A stretch of 38,526 nucleotides of DNA from JAPPHY01 sp034423135 (GCA_034423135.1 DAOUJC010000018.1:1-38526); one strand, 5' to 3'. Numbered from the stretch's first letter, positions 6,789-15,504 are shown. Notes: generated by a model from the sequence alone, not told the origin. A program made the numbers and translations.

Positions 6789-8054
6789 TCACCCCGTCAC
6801 TCCTATCTCCCTGAGCCGCGCCATGAGGTAGGCCTGATCCCGGTCGCCCTTGATGGAGTTGCAAGCCCCGCAGAGCAGCTGCAGGTTCTCGATGTGGTCT
6901 GTTCCGCCCCTGCTCCGCGGCACTATGTGGTCGATGGTGAAGTTGCGGAAGGGGAACAGTACTTTGCAGCCGTTGCACTGGCCTTCCTGTTGGCCATAGA
7001 GGATGTGCCCGTTCTTTCGGTAGTCGATGGGGGCGGATATGTCCGTCCGGCGCGGCACGTCTGTCCGAGCGGTGACATAGCCATGGTGGAAGAGGCCGCC
7101 CATAGCCTGCCGCAGCCGCGTGTTCACAAGCTCGACGGCCTTTGGGGATATGTCTATGCCTACCCACCTCCGGTTCAGCCTGTCGGAGGCAACGCAGGCC
7201 GTGGCGCACCCGCAGAATGGGTCCAGCACAAGATCGCCCTCATTCGAGGAGGCCAAGATTATGCGGTTCAGCAGAGCGAGGGGCTTCTGAGTGGGGTAGC
7301 CTACCCATTCTGTTCCCTTGTTGTAGTTGGTAAAGCCAATGGGGCTCAGTATGAGGTTCTGTGGAGAATTACCCCGGTCGGCTGTTGCATACCGCTTTAG
7401 GCCAGGCCATATTCCTTTCGTCGGATGTTGGACCAACCCTGCCGCGTCCAGGGCATCTAGGCGCGCATGAGTCCCTTCTATGCTCCGGTAGCCGGGGATA
7501 AAGTGCTGCTCTATGTACTCTGCATAGTAGCCGTCCCTGGGTGGTGCCCAATGCCGCCCTCTAGCGGTAACATCATAGCCACGCCAGGGTTCTCCAGATT
7601 CTCCATATCGGACGTTCGGACCGGTCAGGTTCTCCGACCTGACCGGTCCGAACGCGTCATTCAGAGGATATGCCCTTTTTAATTCCCCATCCGTCTTGGG
7701 CGTATGAGCAGCTTCCCAATTCCAATTGGGGGTATCCGTTTTCCCGTAATACAGGATGTACTCGACGATCCGACCGTAGTTGTACCTGTCGTTGTGGGCC
7801 GTTGCTCGTCGCCAGACCAAGTGATTCCGGTAGCAGGACGAACCGAACACTGCATCCATAAGCACCTTCAGATAGTGACCGGAGGCGTCATCGCAATGGA
7901 GGTAGATACTGCCGGTGGGTTTCAGCACTCGCCTCATCTCCAGCAGGCGCACGGCCATCATGGTGAGGTAGGACTGCATACCCTTGCCGTGTGTCAGGCT
8001 GGCGGTGTGGAGCAGGTTGGCAATCGCGGGCTGCTCGTCAGCAATGAGTCCCAT
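6789..8054 (-). CDS. DNA methyltransferase C-terminal part fused to an HNH nuclease domain
   Basis: A 421-residue product from the ATG of a TGATG junction with the upstream gene. It continues the methyltransferase that begins at 8260: RRVLKPTGSIYLHCDD, then GYPTQKPLALLNR and the SAM-binding motif LDPFCGCATA. The last about 95 residues form an HNH/zinc-finger nuclease: CNGC, then IDHIVPRSRGG, then LLCGACNSIKG. The DPPF catalytic motif lies only in the upstream piece. Either a single G was lost near 8055 (GCCTGGATG expected, GCCTGATG seen) or the enzyme is made as two coupled polypeptides. A methylase joined to an HNH domain could act as a restriction-modification protein. Confidence 0.8.
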   Translation of the reverse strand: MGLIADEQPAIANLLHTASLTHGKGMQSYLTMMAVRLLEMRRVLKPTGSIYLHCDDASGHYLKVLMDAVFGSSCYRNHLVWRRATAHNDRYNYGRIVEYILYYGKTDTPNWNWEAAHTPKTDGELKRAYPLNDAFGPVRSENLTGPNVRYGESGEPWRGYDVTARGRHWAPPRDGYYAEYIEQHFIPGYRSIEGTHARLDALDAAGLVQHPTKGIWPGLKRYATADRGNSPQNLILSPIGFTNYNKGTEWVGYPTQKPLALLNRIILASSNEGDLVLDPFCGCATACVASDRLNRRWVGIDISPKAVELVNTRLRQAMGGLFHHGYVTARTDVPRRTDISAPIDYRKNGHILYGQQEGQCNGCKVLFPFRNFTIDHIVPRSRGGTDHIENLQLLCGACNSIKGDRDQAYLMARLREIGVTG

Positions 8055-8260
8055 CAGGCCACGTCCAGGTCGGAGAGCGTCCACGTGTCCTTGAAGGCCG
8101 CGCCCGCGGCCATGCTGCCCACAGGCGCTGCGTAATCCTGATTGGAGTTGAAGGGCGGGTCCAGATAAATCAGGTCCACACAATCGCTGTTCATCCCGCG
8201 CAGGATGTCCAGGTTGTCACCCGTCCAGATGGTCTTGTCCGCAAAGTTGGGTGTGGTCAT
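8054..8260 (-). CDS. DNA methyltransferase N-terminal part (catalytic DPPF motif)
   Basis: A 68-residue product: MTTPNFADKTIWTGDNLDIL, then the catalytic motif IYLDPPFNSN (DPPF at residues 34-37), ending FKDTWTLSDLDVA. Full-length relatives continue directly into the sequence encoded by the next frame (WMGLIADEQPA style), so this is the front of the same enzyme. Its TGA overlaps the ATG of the second part by one base. See the entry at 6789-8054 for the two readings of this junction. Confidence 0.8.
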   Translation of the reverse strand: MTTPNFADKTIWTGDNLDILRGMNSDCVDLIYLDPPFNSNQDYAAPVGSMAAGAAFKDTWTLSDLDVA

Positions 8261-8365
8261 CGAGTGTTGGCGCTTCTCTCTAGCAGACTCGCCCTCAAGC
8301 GCAGGGCATGTCTGGTATGGTACTTTCGTTCTACGGCAATGTCAACGAGACAAGGAACGCCAATT

Positions 8366-8473
8366 CCCTTCACCCGTCTGCGGGGGAAGGTTAGGATGGG
8401 GGCAATCAGGTCTATTGTCCGCGCGCGGTTCACCCCCATCTCAATCTTCCCCCATCAAGGGGGAAGAGGCTTT
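8366..8473. repeat. Composite palindromic repeat (families C and B)
   Basis: Two oppositely oriented GC-rich hairpins separated by about 25 bp. The left one contains GGGGGAAGGTTAGGATGGGG, and the right one contains TTCACCCCCATCTCAATC then CTTCCCCC/GGGGGAAG. The whole unit is itself an imperfect inverted repeat, like a BIME. The same arrangement recurs at 25691-25784. The stretch 8261-8493 holds nothing else. Confidence 0.75.
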
Positions 8474-8493
8474 GCGCCACGCCCTACATCCGC

Positions 8494-8522
8494 TTGCCTC
8501 TACTCGTGCCACGGGCTATAAT
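8494..8522 (+). promoter_or_regulatory. Promoter of the 8572 gene cluster
   Basis: TTGCCT, a 17-bp spacer and TATAAT. Transcription would start about 45 nt before the ATG at 8572 and could cover the three plus-strand genes to 10244. Confidence 0.65.
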
Positions 8523-8571
8523 CGGCTCTGCACCCACGTTCGTACACCCCTGCCACCCATCGGAGCGCGAC

Positions 8572-8856
8572 ATGAAGGTCTACTGGAGAGAGCACAGGAC
8601 CGGCCAGAGGCTCATCCTCGACGCCGAGGACGGCCGACAGGAAGAGGTCGGCGGAGTACGCCGCACGCCCCGCGGCTTCGACGCCCTCGCCCGGACCTTC
8701 GGCTACGACCCCGGCCGCGCTCAGAAGGGCTTCGCCTCCATGGAAGAGGCCAAGGCCTTTGTCGAGGGCTTCGAGCCGTGGGACATCTTCGTCGGCAGTA
8801 CGCCGGTGGAGTTCGATAGAGAAGTCCACCCTATGCCTCCAGAGGCCGGCGCCTAG
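8572..8856 (+). CDS. Hypothetical protein (94 aa)
   Basis: A 94-residue soluble protein starting MKVYWREHRTGQRLILDAED, with many charged and aromatic residues and no signal peptide or membrane segment. The ATG at 8572 is preferred over upstream starts because it follows CGGAGCG and the promoter at 8494-8522 fits it. It is the first gene of a three-gene plus-strand cluster with a metallo-hydrolase and an esterase. No family was recognised. The segment GFASMEEAKAFVEGF may be a small amphipathic helix. Confidence 0.65.
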   Translation: MKVYWREHRTGQRLILDAEDGRQEEVGGVRRTPRGFDALARTFGYDPGRAQKGFASMEEAKAFVEGFEPWDIFVGSTPVEFDREVHPMPPEAGA

Positions 8857-8904
8857 CTCTTGCCCGCGGCAGAACACCCATTCCGCACTGACGGGGAGGT
8901 GGAA

Positions 8905-9543
8905 ATGCCCCTGTTGACGGACGGGCAGTTTCGCGTGTACAAGACCTCCTGCGGCCCATTGGACAACAACGCCTATCTGCTGGTGTGCCCGCGTACCGGC
9001 GAGAGCATCATCATAGACGCCCCGGCCGGGCCGGAGGAGGTGCTGGAGGAGGCGAAGGACACGAGTGTGGAGGCCATCCTCATTACGCACAACCACGGCG
9101 ATCACCTGGCCGGATTGGTGGAGATGGTGGAGGCGACAGGCGCGGTTGTGCACGCCCACGCCGCCGACGCGGATAGGCTGCCGGTGCCCGCCGGCCGGCT
9201 GGTGAATGACGGCGACGTGGTGACGGCCGGCTCGATAGAGGTGCAGGTGCTCTTCACTCCGGGCCACACCGCTGGCTCCACCAGCTACGTGCTGGGCAAC
9301 CACCTCTTCTCCGGCGATACCCTCTTCCCCGGCGGGCCTGGGCGAACCAGGACGCCGGAGGACTTTCGGCACATAATGGAGAGCATCACCGGCTGGCTCT
9401 TCGCCCTGCCGGACGACACGCTTCTGCTGCCGGGACACGGCGCGGCTGGAGTCCTGGGCGTCTCCAAGGAGGAGTACCGAATCTTCGCCGGCCGGAGCCA
9501 TCCCGCCGACCTGTGCGGCGACGTGCTCTGGCTGAAGAACTGA
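8905..9543 (+). CDS. Metallo-beta-lactamase fold hydrolase
   Basis: A 212-residue protein with the full metal-binding set: HNHGDHLAG (HxHxDH), the histidine in PGHTAGS, GDTLF, and a C-terminal LLPGHG. This matches the glyoxalase II-like branch, which hydrolyses thioesters or related substrates with two metal ions. The start is placed at ATG 8905 because GGGGAGGTGGAA lies immediately before it, though the frame is open from 8860. The stop is 11 bp before the esterase gene. The substrate is unknown. Confidence 0.88.
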   Translation: MPLLTDGQFRVYKTSCGPLDNNAYLLVCPRTGESIIIDAPAGPEEVLEEAKDTSVEAILITHNHGDHLAGLVEMVEATGAVVHAHAADADRLPVPAGRLVNDGDVVTAGSIEVQVLFTPGHTAGSTSYVLGNHLFSGDTLFPGGPGRTRTPEDFRHIMESITGWLFALPDDTLLLPGHGAAGVLGVSKEEYRIFAGRSHPADLCGDVLWLKN

Positions 9544-9554
9544 GGAGCACAGAT

Positions 9555-10244
9555 ATGGGAACATCGAAGAGCATGCAGGCGGAGACGGTCCAGGGCAAGG
9601 ACCTGGTCTACCTGACCCTCTACCCCCAGGACTACGACCCGTCGCTGTCGTATCCGTTGATCGTCATGCTGCACGGCTTCGGAGCCAACATGTACGATCT
9701 CGCCAGCCTCTCAAGCGTGATTGGCGCCACCGGTTACATCTACGTCTGCCCCAACGCGCCCATACCCGTGCAGCTGGAACCCAGCATGGTCGGCTTTGCG
9801 TGGTCGGCGCCCGGCAGCAACGATCCGCAGGCGTTGGAGAACGCCGAGAACCGGATCATCGGAATGGTGCAGGAGGTTATCGGGAAGCACAACGTGGCCC
9901 CCGGCCAGGTGCTGATGCTGGGGTTCTCGCAGGGTGGAAGCATGACGTACCAGTGCGGGCTGGGGAGGCCGGACCTATTCGCCGGGCTGGTGGCGCTCAG
10001 CTGCTCGATCCGCGACCAGGACGGCATGAGGGAGAGGCTGCCTGAGCAGCGGACTCAGCCCATCTTCATTGCGCACGGCACGTACGACAACATCGAGAGG
10101 GCGGAGAGCTCGCGGGACTTCCTGCTCATCGAGGGGTACGACCCCTCCTACAACGAGTACAAGATGGGGCACGAGATAAACCAGGAAGTCCTGGAGGACA
10201 TGGTGCCCTGGATCCACGGTGTGCTCCCGCCGCTGGAGCAGTAG
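9555..10244 (+). CDS. Phospholipase/carboxylesterase family alpha/beta hydrolase
   Basis: A 229-residue alpha/beta hydrolase. The oxyanion region is VMLHGFGAN, the nucleophile elbow is GFSQGG, an Asp candidate lies in IAHGTYDNI, and a His lies in KMGHEINQE near the C-terminus. This layout fits the small carboxylesterase/acyl-protein thioesterase family. The start ATG at 9555 follows TGAGGAG, which overlaps the stop of the preceding gene. No signal peptide is present, so it is probably cytoplasmic. It is convergent with speE, with a 12-bp gap. Confidence 0.85.
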   Translation: MGTSKSMQAETVQGKDLVYLTLYPQDYDPSLSYPLIVMLHGFGANMYDLASLSSVIGATGYIYVCPNAPIPVQLEPSMVGFAWSAPGSNDPQALENAENRIIGMVQEVIGKHNVAPGQVLMLGFSQGGSMTYQCGLGRPDLFAGLVALSCSIRDQDGMRERLPEQRTQPIFIAHGTYDNIERAESSRDFLLIEGYDPSYNEYKMGHEINQEVLEDMVPWIHGVLPPLEQ

Positions 10245-10256
10245 GGAGCGCGGCCG

Positions 10257-11171
10257 CTACACCACGACCAGTGGATCGTCCTCCGTGATGATGCGCGTCT
10301 CAGACTCCACGGCCTCGCGCAGGTTCCGGGCCAGCGCAAACAGGCCCGCGTGCGCCCGCCCATCGTAGGAGCGCAGCGAGTCGCAGCCCCTCTCGCGCAG
10401 GCGGCGGTCGATCTCGTCCGCCGTCAGCTCCATCGGGCTTGGCCCCAGCGACGCCACGTTGAACCCCCAGTCGAACGAGAACGAGGGGATCATGGCGTGG
10501 TACGGAAACACGCCCGGGAAGACGCTGCGCAGCGTGCTGCCGATGGCCGCGTAGGCGTCCAGGTTGCCGGACATGCACTGCTCCGACTGCACGGCGATGA
10601 GGCCGCCGGGGTTGAGCCTGCGCCGCACCAGGTCGTAGAAGTTCCGGGTATAGAGCATGCCCGCGGGTCCGCCCTCCTGCGGATCCGGCAGATCGATCAG
10701 GATGACGTCGAATGTCTGGGACGTGGTCTCCAGGTACTGCCGGGCGTCTGCGAAGTGGAGCTCAAGCCTTGCGTCGTCGAAGGCGCCCCGGTGGTGGTTG
10801 GGCAGGAAGCGGCGGCAGATGTCGACGATCTCGCCGTCCAGGTCAACCATCACAGCCGACTTGACGGTGCCGTGGGCCAGCGCCTCACGCAGCGTTGCGC
10901 CCTCGCCGCCGCCCGCGATGAACACGGACTCAGGGTTGGGGTGCGTGACCATTGCGGGGTGTACCAGCGCCTCGTGGTACACGAACTCGTCGGCTTCGGA
11001 GGACTGGGTCTTGCCGTCCAGGATGAGGGTGCGCCCGAAGTCCAGCGTATCCAGGACCTCAACCTGCTGGTAGCGGGTCCTACCCGCGAACAGACGCTCC
11101 CGGACGCCTACGTACTGGACGAGGTTGGGCGTCAGGTACTCCTGGAACCAGGTGCGTGAGCTCTGCTCCAT
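10257..11171 (-). CDS. speE: Spermidine synthase (polyamine aminopropyltransferase)
   Basis: A 304-residue aminopropyltransferase that moves the aminopropyl group from decarboxylated SAM to putrescine or a similar amine. The N-terminal beta domain is followed by the Rossmann core: FIAGGGEGATLREAL binds decarboxylated SAM, VDLDGEIVDICR follows, and LIDLPDPQEG carries the catalytic Asp region. The length is typical. It starts 16 bp after speD, which makes its co-substrate, so the two form an operon. Confidence 0.92.
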   Translation of the reverse strand: MEQSSRTWFQEYLTPNLVQYVGVRERLFAGRTRYQQVEVLDTLDFGRTLILDGKTQSSEADEFVYHEALVHPAMVTHPNPESVFIAGGGEGATLREALAHGTVKSAVMVDLDGEIVDICRRFLPNHHRGAFDDARLELHFADARQYLETTSQTFDVILIDLPDPQEGGPAGMLYTRNFYDLVRRRLNPGGLIAVQSEQCMSGNLDAYAAIGSTLRSVFPGVFPYHAMIPSFSFDWGFNVASLGPSPMELTADEIDRRLRERGCDSLRSYDGRAHAGLFALARNLREAVESETRIITEDDPLVVV

Positions 11172-11187
11172 GACTTCCAGGCGGAGG

Positions 11188-11562
11188 CTAGCGGATCGAA
11201 ACGCCGGCCAGCTCCGGGAGAACGCCCCGCTCTATCTCGGTGATCGAGTGCTCGCCGCTCTCAAGGCTGCGCACGACGAGCGCCGCGGCGTCGCGGGGCC
11301 TGAACCCCTCGCCGCAGGTGAAGATGTCCACGGCCGCGTAACCGAACTCCGGCCAGGTGTGGATGCAGAGGTGTGACTCAGCTATGGCGACCACACCGGT
11401 GACGCCCTGAGGGCTGAACTGGTGGAATGAGTCACCGATGATGGTGGCTCCGGTCTCCTCGGCCGCCTCCATGAGGGACTTCCTCAGGTAAGGCAGGTCG
11501 TCCAGGAGCTCCGGGTTGCAGCTCTTGAGCTCCAGCAGAAGATGAGTACCTAGCGCATTCAA
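11188..11562 (-). CDS. speD: S-adenosylmethionine decarboxylase proenzyme
   Basis: A 124-residue class 1b AdoMet decarboxylase. The self-cleavage site is Glu62-Ser63 in AESHLCIHTWPE, where Ser63 becomes the pyruvoyl cofactor. His68 and Cys83 occupy the positions needed for processing and catalysis in this family. The length matches the short bacterial form. AGGAGGG lies upstream of the ATG, though slightly distant. It is followed directly by speE. Confidence 0.93.
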   Translation of the reverse strand: MNALGTHLLLELKSCNPELLDDLPYLRKSLMEAAEETGATIIGDSFHQFSPQGVTGVVAIAESHLCIHTWPEFGYAAVDIFTCGEGFRPRDAAALVVRSLESGEHSITEIERGVLPELAGVSIR

Positions 11563-11581
11563 TCACCCGCCCTCCTGTTTG

Positions 11582-11611
11582 AGTATCGCCGAACCATAAC
11601 TGCAGCCCCAA
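11582..11611 (-). promoter_or_regulatory. Possible promoter of speD-speE
   Basis: Minus-strand TTGGGG, an 18-bp spacer and GATACT. The spacer side also carries a short GCAGCC/GGCTGC inverted repeat. The -35 is weak. Confidence 0.35.
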
Positions 11612-11772
11612 GGCTGCGTCCGTTCGAGAGGGGCGCCGTTCGGCTGACGCCCGTCTCACCGGACACACAGAACCCGCTGAATCCAGTTAGGGTGCAGCGG
11701 GTCAGTGCTGAGTAGCAGGCTTGTCACCGGCGAGCAGCTATGCCGCACCGCCGATCGTTACGGTGGGCCGGA

Positions 11773-12168
11773 CTAGTGGCCCCCGCAGGCGCCGCCTCCG
11801 CCACCGCAGCCGCACCCTCCGCCTCCACCACCGCCGCCGCCGCAACCGCCGCCAGTGCCGCCGCAGGCGCAACCGCCGGTCTGGATGTTGGGGTTGTTTA
11901 TGACGAACCCGCTCCTGATCAGCCCGTCCATGTAGTCGATCTCTGCGCCTGCCATAAGCGGCGCGCTGTCCGGGTCGATGAGAATCTGGACGCCTTCACT
12001 CTCCACGATGGTATCGTCGCTCTTGGCGTCCTTCTCCAACGCGAGCATGTACTGGGCGCCGCCGTGCGGACCGGGCATCAGCACTACGCGCAGCGAGGAA
12101 CCTTCCTCTCCCTGCTCAACTAGGATCTCTTTGAGCTTCTCAGAAGCCAAAGGGCTTATGGATATCAT
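11773..12168 (-). CDS. HesB/IscA-like protein with a Gly/Cys-rich tail
   Basis: A 131-residue protein. Residues 1-94 look like an A-type iron-sulfur scaffold: ISISPLASEKLKEIL at the start and GFVINNPN at the end of the domain. The usual first cysteine is absent (PHGGAQY instead of a Cys-containing turn). The normal short CGCG end is replaced by a tail of about 35 residues made almost only of Gly with six Cys (100, 102, 109, 119, 121, 128), ending GACGGH. It may bind metal or a cluster through the tail. The ATG at 12168 is chosen because AAAGGAG lies a few bases upstream, and the longer open frame runs through a repeat. Confidence 0.8.
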   Translation of the reverse strand: MISISPLASEKLKEILVEQGEEGSSLRVVLMPGPHGGAQYMLALEKDAKSDDTIVESEGVQILIDPDSAPLMAGAEIDYMDGLIRSGFVINNPNIQTGGCACGGTGGGCGGGGGGGGGCGCGGGGGACGGH

Positions 12169-12320
12169 ACCCGCTCCTTTCGATCCGGAGTCGGCAACAA
12201 CAGCAATCTCGCTGCCGTCACTTGCAACTGAGCTTAGATGATAGCACGACTGCAGCGGTGCGTCAACCGGCTTGGGCAGGATGCGCATTCCAGGTACGCG
12301 CAGGCATTGGCGAATGACAC

Positions 12321-12436
12321 CGCTCACTTCCTTCGACGAGCTCTGAGCCTGCCCCGCAATTGATGCGGGGATGAGCGGCGTCACTGCGGCTGAAACCCGA
12401 CCGCTCATGGTGAGCCTGTCGAACCAATTGAGCGGT
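12321..12436. repeat. Dispersed repeats, family A (two units)
   Basis: 12321-12378 carries CTTCGACGAGCTCTGAGCCT and TTGATGCGGGGATGAGCGG. 12400-12436 is an inverted unit (CCGCTCATGGTGAGCCTGTC then TTGAGCGG). These occupy most of the gap between the HesB-like gene and the next lipoprotein gene. Confidence 0.7.
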
Positions 12437-12451
12437 CAGCGGATGGCAGCC

Positions 12452-13783
12452 CTACCGCGCCAGCGACACCGGCCACGGCCCCGATCGGAGCTTCTGCACC
12501 CGCTCTTGGAGCGAGCGATCACTCTCTCCCGGCAGGCGCACCACTGCGGCCCAGATCTCGGACTTCACGGACGTCAACATCACGCCCCGTTCCAGCGGCG
12601 CATGCCTCTCGAAGAACAGGTACCCGCTGTGCGCAAACCATCGCACGTTTCGGTAGGTAGACAGCGGCTCGTCGAGCGAGGAGCCGGGCACTTCGCTGTA
12701 ACCACTACCGTCTGCATTAACCGCGTGGAGCGCACTCCGATCGTCGGTCAGCAACAGGACTAATTCAGACTTGGGCGACCACGCCTGGGGCAGGTAGGCG
12801 TCCGACTGCGCGTTGAGGCCCGTCAGGATGGGCGTGTGCTCGCCCGTCTCTGGGTCCAGGGTCATCACGTCTATGGGCATTCCGTCGCGAACGCTGCCCG
12901 CCATGAGGTACACCAGCGAGCGATTGTCTGGCGACCACGGTGAGTGACCGGCCTGAGGGTGCAGCCATCCCTCCCACGGGTCTCCGATGGGCTCAGTTGT
13001 AATCAGCGAGGCTAGGGAGAGCTCCGAGTTGAAGGATGAGCCGGGAGGGAATTCGTCCACCAGCAGAACCATGTTACCTCTGGGAGAGGGCTTGTCGATG
13101 AACAGATTGAGCCCCCTGTACTCGATTACCAGGTCGGGGACAATCTCGCTGCGCGGGTCCAGCCAGATTTTCCTGTATGTCCAGCCTAGGTTCGGCACCT
13201 CGCGCATGGCCAGAATGATGTCGGTCGCGGCCCAGCCACGGAGAACCGGCGCCCGCTCGCCCTCGTAGAGCGTGGTATTCTCCATCGTACTCAGGTCCAG
13301 GACCTGTAGGTCGGCTAAGAGGTCATGGCCTGGGGCTAATGGGCAATCTTCCGTGGCGGCGAATGCCATCTTTTCGCCGTCCGGCGAGAACAGTGCGCCC
13401 CAAGGCAAGCCCAACATGCCATCCGAAACCCTCTGTACATCGCCAGCCCTAGGGCTGAGTAGCAAGAGGCCGCAGGAGGGCTGGAGCGTGCCGCCCGTAT
13501 CCAGAGTGGGATATGGCGATACCGCCAGCTTGCCCGTGTAAGATACGTCGTTGAGGTAGGCGCCCTCGCCGCTCTTGGTCAGCTGCACAAGAGCGGCAAT
13601 CTCAAGGTCCTGGGCACGGTACTCGCCGGAGTAGGAAGGCGTGTACACCCACACGAAATGGCCAGGTGGGTCGAAGACGAACAGCGGCGCGTCTTGGCAG
13701 GCGGCGATGGCTATGGCGAGAACTGAGAGCGCCGTAACGACCACGGCTGCAGGTCGAATGGGACGCAGAAGGCGGCTTGCCAT
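12452..13783 (-). CDS. Lipoprotein with TolB/WD40-like beta-propeller repeats
   Basis: A 443-residue exported protein. A hydrophobic leader ends in the lipobox AIAAC (Cys29), so it should be lipid-anchored outside the membrane. The body shows repeated blade-like patterns typical of propeller proteins, such as GALFSPDGEKMAFAA, HSPWSPDNRSLVYLMAG and QAWSPKSELVLLL. There are no catalytic motifs, so a scaffold or sensing role is likely but unproven. It is divergent from aroK. Confidence 0.78.
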   Translation of the reverse strand: MASRLLRPIRPAAVVVTALSVLAIAIAACQDAPLFVFDPPGHFVWVYTPSYSGEYRAQDLEIAALVQLTKSGEGAYLNDVSYTGKLAVSPYPTLDTGGTLQPSCGLLLLSPRAGDVQRVSDGMLGLPWGALFSPDGEKMAFAATEDCPLAPGHDLLADLQVLDLSTMENTTLYEGERAPVLRGWAATDIILAMREVPNLGWTYRKIWLDPRSEIVPDLVIEYRGLNLFIDKPSPRGNMVLLVDEFPPGSSFNSELSLASLITTEPIGDPWEGWLHPQAGHSPWSPDNRSLVYLMAGSVRDGMPIDVMTLDPETGEHTPILTGLNAQSDAYLPQAWSPKSELVLLLTDDRSALHAVNADGSGYSEVPGSSLDEPLSTYRNVRWFAHSGYLFFERHAPLERGVMLTSVKSEIWAAVVRLPGESDRSLQERVQKLRSGPWPVSLAR

Positions 13784-13844
13784 GACTACCTAACCCCCGA
13801 CTTTTGCGCTACACTCTGGGTACGGGAGCTTTGGGGGCGTATAG

Positions 13845-14393
13845 ATGAGCGGCAACATCATTCTGACAGGTTTCTCAGGTACGGGCAAGTCCAGCGTCGG
13901 CCGCGCCGTGGCGGAGCTGCAGGGCTGGGCATTCTGGGACACTGACGAGGAGATCGTAAGCGTCTCGGGCAAGTCCGTCGCGGACATATTCGAGGAGGAC
14001 GGAGAGGACGCCTTTCGATACCTGGAGAAGGAGGCCGTGCTGCTGGCCTGCGAGGAGACCAATGCCGTGGTGGCCGTCGGCGGCGGCGCCATCATCGACC
14101 CCGACAACTATGCGGCGATGGCTGCATCGGGCGTCATCGTCTGCCTGGAGGCCGCGCCGGAGACCATCGTCGCGAGGCTCAGCGCCACGCCCGAAGGCGA
14201 CGATGCGCCGGAGGAGCGGCCGCTGCTGGCCGTGCCGGACCCCATCGAGCGAGTGAGGGAGCTAAAGGCGGAGCGCCAGGAAGTCTACGACATGGCTGCA
14301 ATCTCGGTGAACACCGACGCCCTGAGCGTGGACGAGGCAGCCCAAGAGGTGCTACGGCTGTGGCGCGAAAGGATGGAGGCTGACCATGAGTAA
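13845..14393 (+). CDS. aroK: Shikimate kinase
   Basis: A 182-residue kinase that phosphorylates shikimate at O3. The P-loop is GFSGTGKSS (residues 9-17), the DTDEEI segment (Asp33 region) contacts shikimate and magnesium, and AVGGGAI matches the GGG substrate loop. An RPLL segment follows in the lid region. It overlaps aroB by 8 bp, so the two are translationally coupled. A TACACT element at 13810-13815 may be its -10. Confidence 0.92.
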   Translation: MSGNIILTGFSGTGKSSVGRAVAELQGWAFWDTDEEIVSVSGKSVADIFEEDGEDAFRYLEKEAVLLACEETNAVVAVGGGAIIDPDNYAAMAASGVIVCLEAAPETIVARLSATPEGDDAPEERPLLAVPDPIERVRELKAERQEVYDMAAISVNTDALSVDEAAQEVLRLWRERMEADHE

Positions 14394-15504
14394 CTCTGAA
14401 CCGGGCGCGCCGGCGTTCGTGGTGCGCGCGCCTTCGGCAACCTACCCCGTGTACGTGGAGTGGGGCGCTCTCGACCGCATCGGCGAATACCTGCAGGCCG
14501 CGGGTCTGCGCGGGCCCGTGTACGTCGTCACCGACTCAACCGTCGCCTGGATGTACGCCGGGCGCGTCGAGGAGGCTCTGGGCAAGGCCGGATTCGAGTC
14601 CCACTTCTACACCGTACCGGCAGGCGAGGCGAGCAAGAGCCTTGCGACCGCGGGCGAGCTCTACGACTGGCTGGCGGAGCGCCGCTGCGAGCGCGGCAGC
14701 ACGATAGTTGCCCTTGGGGGCGGGATGGTCGGCGACCTGGCCGGGTTCGTGGCCGCCACGTTCCTGCGCGGCGTTGCGGTGGTGCAAGCGCCCACGTCGC
14801 TCGCTGCAATGGTCGACGCGTCCATAGGCGGCAAGACTGCGGTCAACCTGGCCGCGGGCAAGAACCTGGTGGGCGCATTCTACCAGCCGCGCATGGTCGC
14901 CGCTGACCTGACCACGCTGAGGTCGCTGTCGGCGCGGGAGCTGGCCTCAGGCTGGGCCGAGGCGATAAAGCACGGCCTCATCCTGGACCCATCACTGTAC
15001 CGGCTTTTCCAGGAGCGAGTCGAGGACCTGCTGGACCTGGAGCCGGAGATAACCGAGGAGGCCGTGCGGCGCAGCATGGCCATCAAAGGCCGGGTTGTGG
15101 AGGAGGACGAGCGGGAGACGCTGGGCCGCCGCATGCTCCTCAACTTCGGGCACACCATAGGCCACGGGCTGGAGGCCGCCACCGAGTACGGGGCGCTGTT
15201 CCACGGCGAGGCGGTCTCCGTGGGCATGGTCGCCGTGGGCGATATATCGCGGCAGATGGGCCTCATATCGCAGGAGGAAGTGGAGGACTATACCGCGGTC
15301 CTGAGGGGATTCGGGCTTCCGCTGGCCGCGCCCGGCGTGGACCCTGACGCGGTGCTGGAGGCGATGCGGATGGACAAGAAGGCGGTCGGCCGGCGGATCA
15401 ACTGGATCTTGCTGGAGTGCATCGGCCAGGCGGTCGTGCGCTCGGACGTGCCGGAGGAACTGGCGGAGGCGACGGTCAGGGCCGTCTGCAGCCCAAACGG
15501 GTAG
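14386..15504 (+). CDS. aroB: 3-dehydroquinate synthase
   Basis: A 372-residue enzyme of usual length that converts DAHP to 3-dehydroquinate, the second step of the shikimate pathway. Visible motifs are ALGGGMVGDLAGFVAATFLRG (NAD binding), DASIGGKTAVNL, the zinc ligands in INFGHTIGHG-like LNFGHTIGHGLE, and FHGEAVSVGM. Starts at ATG 14386, inside the end of aroK. A strong hairpin follows the stop at 15537-15581. Confidence 0.95.
   Translation: MSNSEPGAPAFVVRAPSATYPVYVEWGALDRIGEYLQAAGLRGPVYVVTDSTVAWMYAGRVEEALGKAGFESHFYTVPAGEASKSLATAGELYDWLAERRCERGSTIVALGGGMVGDLAGFVAATFLRGVAVVQAPTSLAAMVDASIGGKTAVNLAAGKNLVGAFYQPRMVAADLTTLRSLSARELASGWAEAIKHGLILDPSLYRLFQERVEDLLDLEPEITEEAVRRSMAIKGRVVEEDERETLGRRMLLNFGHTIGHGLEAATEYGALFHGEAVSVGMVAVGDISRQMGLISQEEVEDYTAVLRGFGLPLAAPGVDPDAVLEAMRMDKKAVGRRINWILLECIGQAVVRSDVPEELAEATVRAVCSPNG

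Noticed and set aside
8500..9564. 354-residue minus-strand open frame
   Set aside because: It is antisense to the metallo-hydrolase gene, whose motifs are complete.
10350..11159. 269-residue plus-strand open frame
   Set aside because: It is antisense to speE and rich in Arg/Val/His, as expected for a shadow frame.
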